Source: an uncultured Alphaproteobacteria bacterium
GTDB taxonomy: Bacteria > Pseudomonadota > Alphaproteobacteria > Rhizobiales > Pleomorphomonadaceae
NCBI GenBank assembly: GCA_937900425.1
Contig: CALCDT010000278.1
Coordinates: 1 to 6,481, forward strand
DNA: 6,481 bases
Direction of reading: 5' to 3'
In this document: in pieces, positions 5,986-6,481 of the stretch
Numbering within the stretch: position 1 is the first letter of the stretch
Layout: every line of letters begins with the position of its first letter
Made by a program: the position numbers and the translations under genes
Notes under the pieces: model-generated
Database searches by the model: none
The model's input: only the letters and a program-made list of their open reading frames with translations
Told to the model about the DNA's origin: nothing

Positions 5986-6481
5986 ATGGCTGAAGCGCAG
6001 GGTTTGATGGCGGGCAAGCGCGGCCTCGTGATGGGTGTCGCCAACAATCGCTCGATCGCCTGGGGCATCGCCAAGGCGATCCACGCCCAGGGCGGCACCG
6101 TCGGCTTCACCTACCAGGGTGACGCCCTGCGCAAGCGCGTCGAACCGCTGGCCGCCGAAGTCGGCGGCCTCGTCGCCGGTCATTGCGACGTCACCGACAC
6201 CACCTCGCTCGACGCCTGTTTCGAGACGGTCGAGAAGGAGTGGGGCAGCCTCGACTTCCTCGTCCACGCCATCGCCTTCTCCGACAAGGATCAGCTCACC
6301 GGCCGCTACGTCGACACTACGGCCGACAATTTCAACAAGACCATGGCGATCTCCTGCTACTCGCTGACCGCCGTCGCCCAGCGCGCCGAGAAGCTGATGA
6401 CGAACGGCGGCTCCATCGTCACGCTGACCTACTACGGCGCCGAGAAGGTGATGCCGCACTACAACGTCATGGGCGTCGCCA
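5986..6481 (+). CDS. fabI: enoyl-[acyl-carrier-protein] reductase (NADH), FabI, 3' end outside window
   Basis: The first 165 residues of FabI (full length usually about 265-275 aa), which reduces the trans-2 double bond of enoyl-ACP with NADH in the last step of each fatty-acid elongation cycle in the cytoplasm. It is a short-chain dehydrogenase fold. The nucleotide loop GVANNRSIAWGIAKAI (17-32) is the FabI variant of the glycine-rich motif. HCDVT (66-70) and LVHAIAFSDKDQL (92-104) are characteristic. In TYYGAEKVMPHYNVMGVA (148-165), Tyr149 and Tyr159 align with E. coli Tyr146 and catalytic Tyr156. The catalytic Lys should be the very next codon, of which only the first base is in the window. 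Ala96 stands where E. coli has Gly93, the position linked to triclosan sensitivity; Ala is also normal in other FabI proteins. The gene diverges from the dehydrogenase. Confidence 0.96.
   Translation, partial: MAEAQGLMAGKRGLVMGVANNRSIAWGIAKAIHAQGGTVGFTYQGDALRKRVEPLAAEVGGLVAGHCDVTDTTSLDACFETVEKEWGSLDFLVHAIAFSDKDQLTGRYVDTTADNFNKTMAISCYSLTAVAQRAEKLMTNGGSIVTLTYYGAEKVMPHYNVMGVA

Noticed and set aside
5475..6110. In-frame upstream extension of the dehydrogenase frame by 212 codons
   Set aside because: It is low-complexity, overlaps the opposite-strand fabI start, and lies before a strong GGAGGAT-ATG start that aligns with the family N-terminus. An open frame of this length is expected by chance at this GC content.

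Overview
The window reads as chromosomal DNA from a high-GC alphaproteobacterium, most likely of the order Hyphomicrobiales (Rhizobiales). The base composition is strongly GC-rich with GC-biased third codon positions. The gene families fit too: a TIGR02301/DUF2385 protein, known mainly from alphaproteobacteria, and a FabI with the rhizobial-type N-terminus. I see no tRNA, rRNA, CRISPR array, complete insertion sequence or phage gene. The genes look like ordinary core and lineage-conserved genes, and I did not find a convincing new multi-gene system.

Layout. (a) 1-138: the left edge may carry the 3' end of a plus-strand reading frame resembling the tail of an integrase-core transposase. It is followed by a hairpin that could end transcription of the first minus-strand gene. 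(b) 139-822 minus: a secreted protein of unknown function, probably starting at TTG. A GC-rich gap of about 440 bp follows, with a good candidate promoter. (c) 1261-1524 minus: a small cytoplasmic protein of unknown function. Upstream of it is a symmetric cluster of four GTTAAY hexamers that recalls CtrA half-sites. (d) 1705-3121 minus: a probable operon, transcribed leftward, of a 168-174 aa unknown protein, a NUDIX hydrolase overlapping it by 4 nt, and a periplasmic TIGR02301 protein. (e) 3252-4031 plus: an SRAP (YedK/HMCES) protein that crosslinks abasic sites in single-stranded DNA. Its extreme C-terminus, QGELF, looks like a sliding-clamp-binding peptide. (f) 4062-5474 minus: an FAD-linked 2-hydroxyacid dehydrogenase with the active-site pattern of D-2-hydroxyglutarate dehydrogenase. 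It converges on the SRAP gene with 30 nt and a hairpin between them, and lies behind a possible RpoH-type promoter. (g) 5986-6481 plus: the first 165 codons of enoyl-ACP reductase FabI, cut by the window edge.

The clusters are functionally diverse: nucleotide housekeeping (NUDIX), DNA damage protection (SRAP), 2-hydroxyacid oxidation and fatty-acid synthesis. Only the three-gene minus-strand cluster at 1705-3121 shows direct signs of co-expression. The most useful leads are the SRAP clamp motif, the GTTAAY array and the RpoH-like promoter; each can be tested by a specific comparison.
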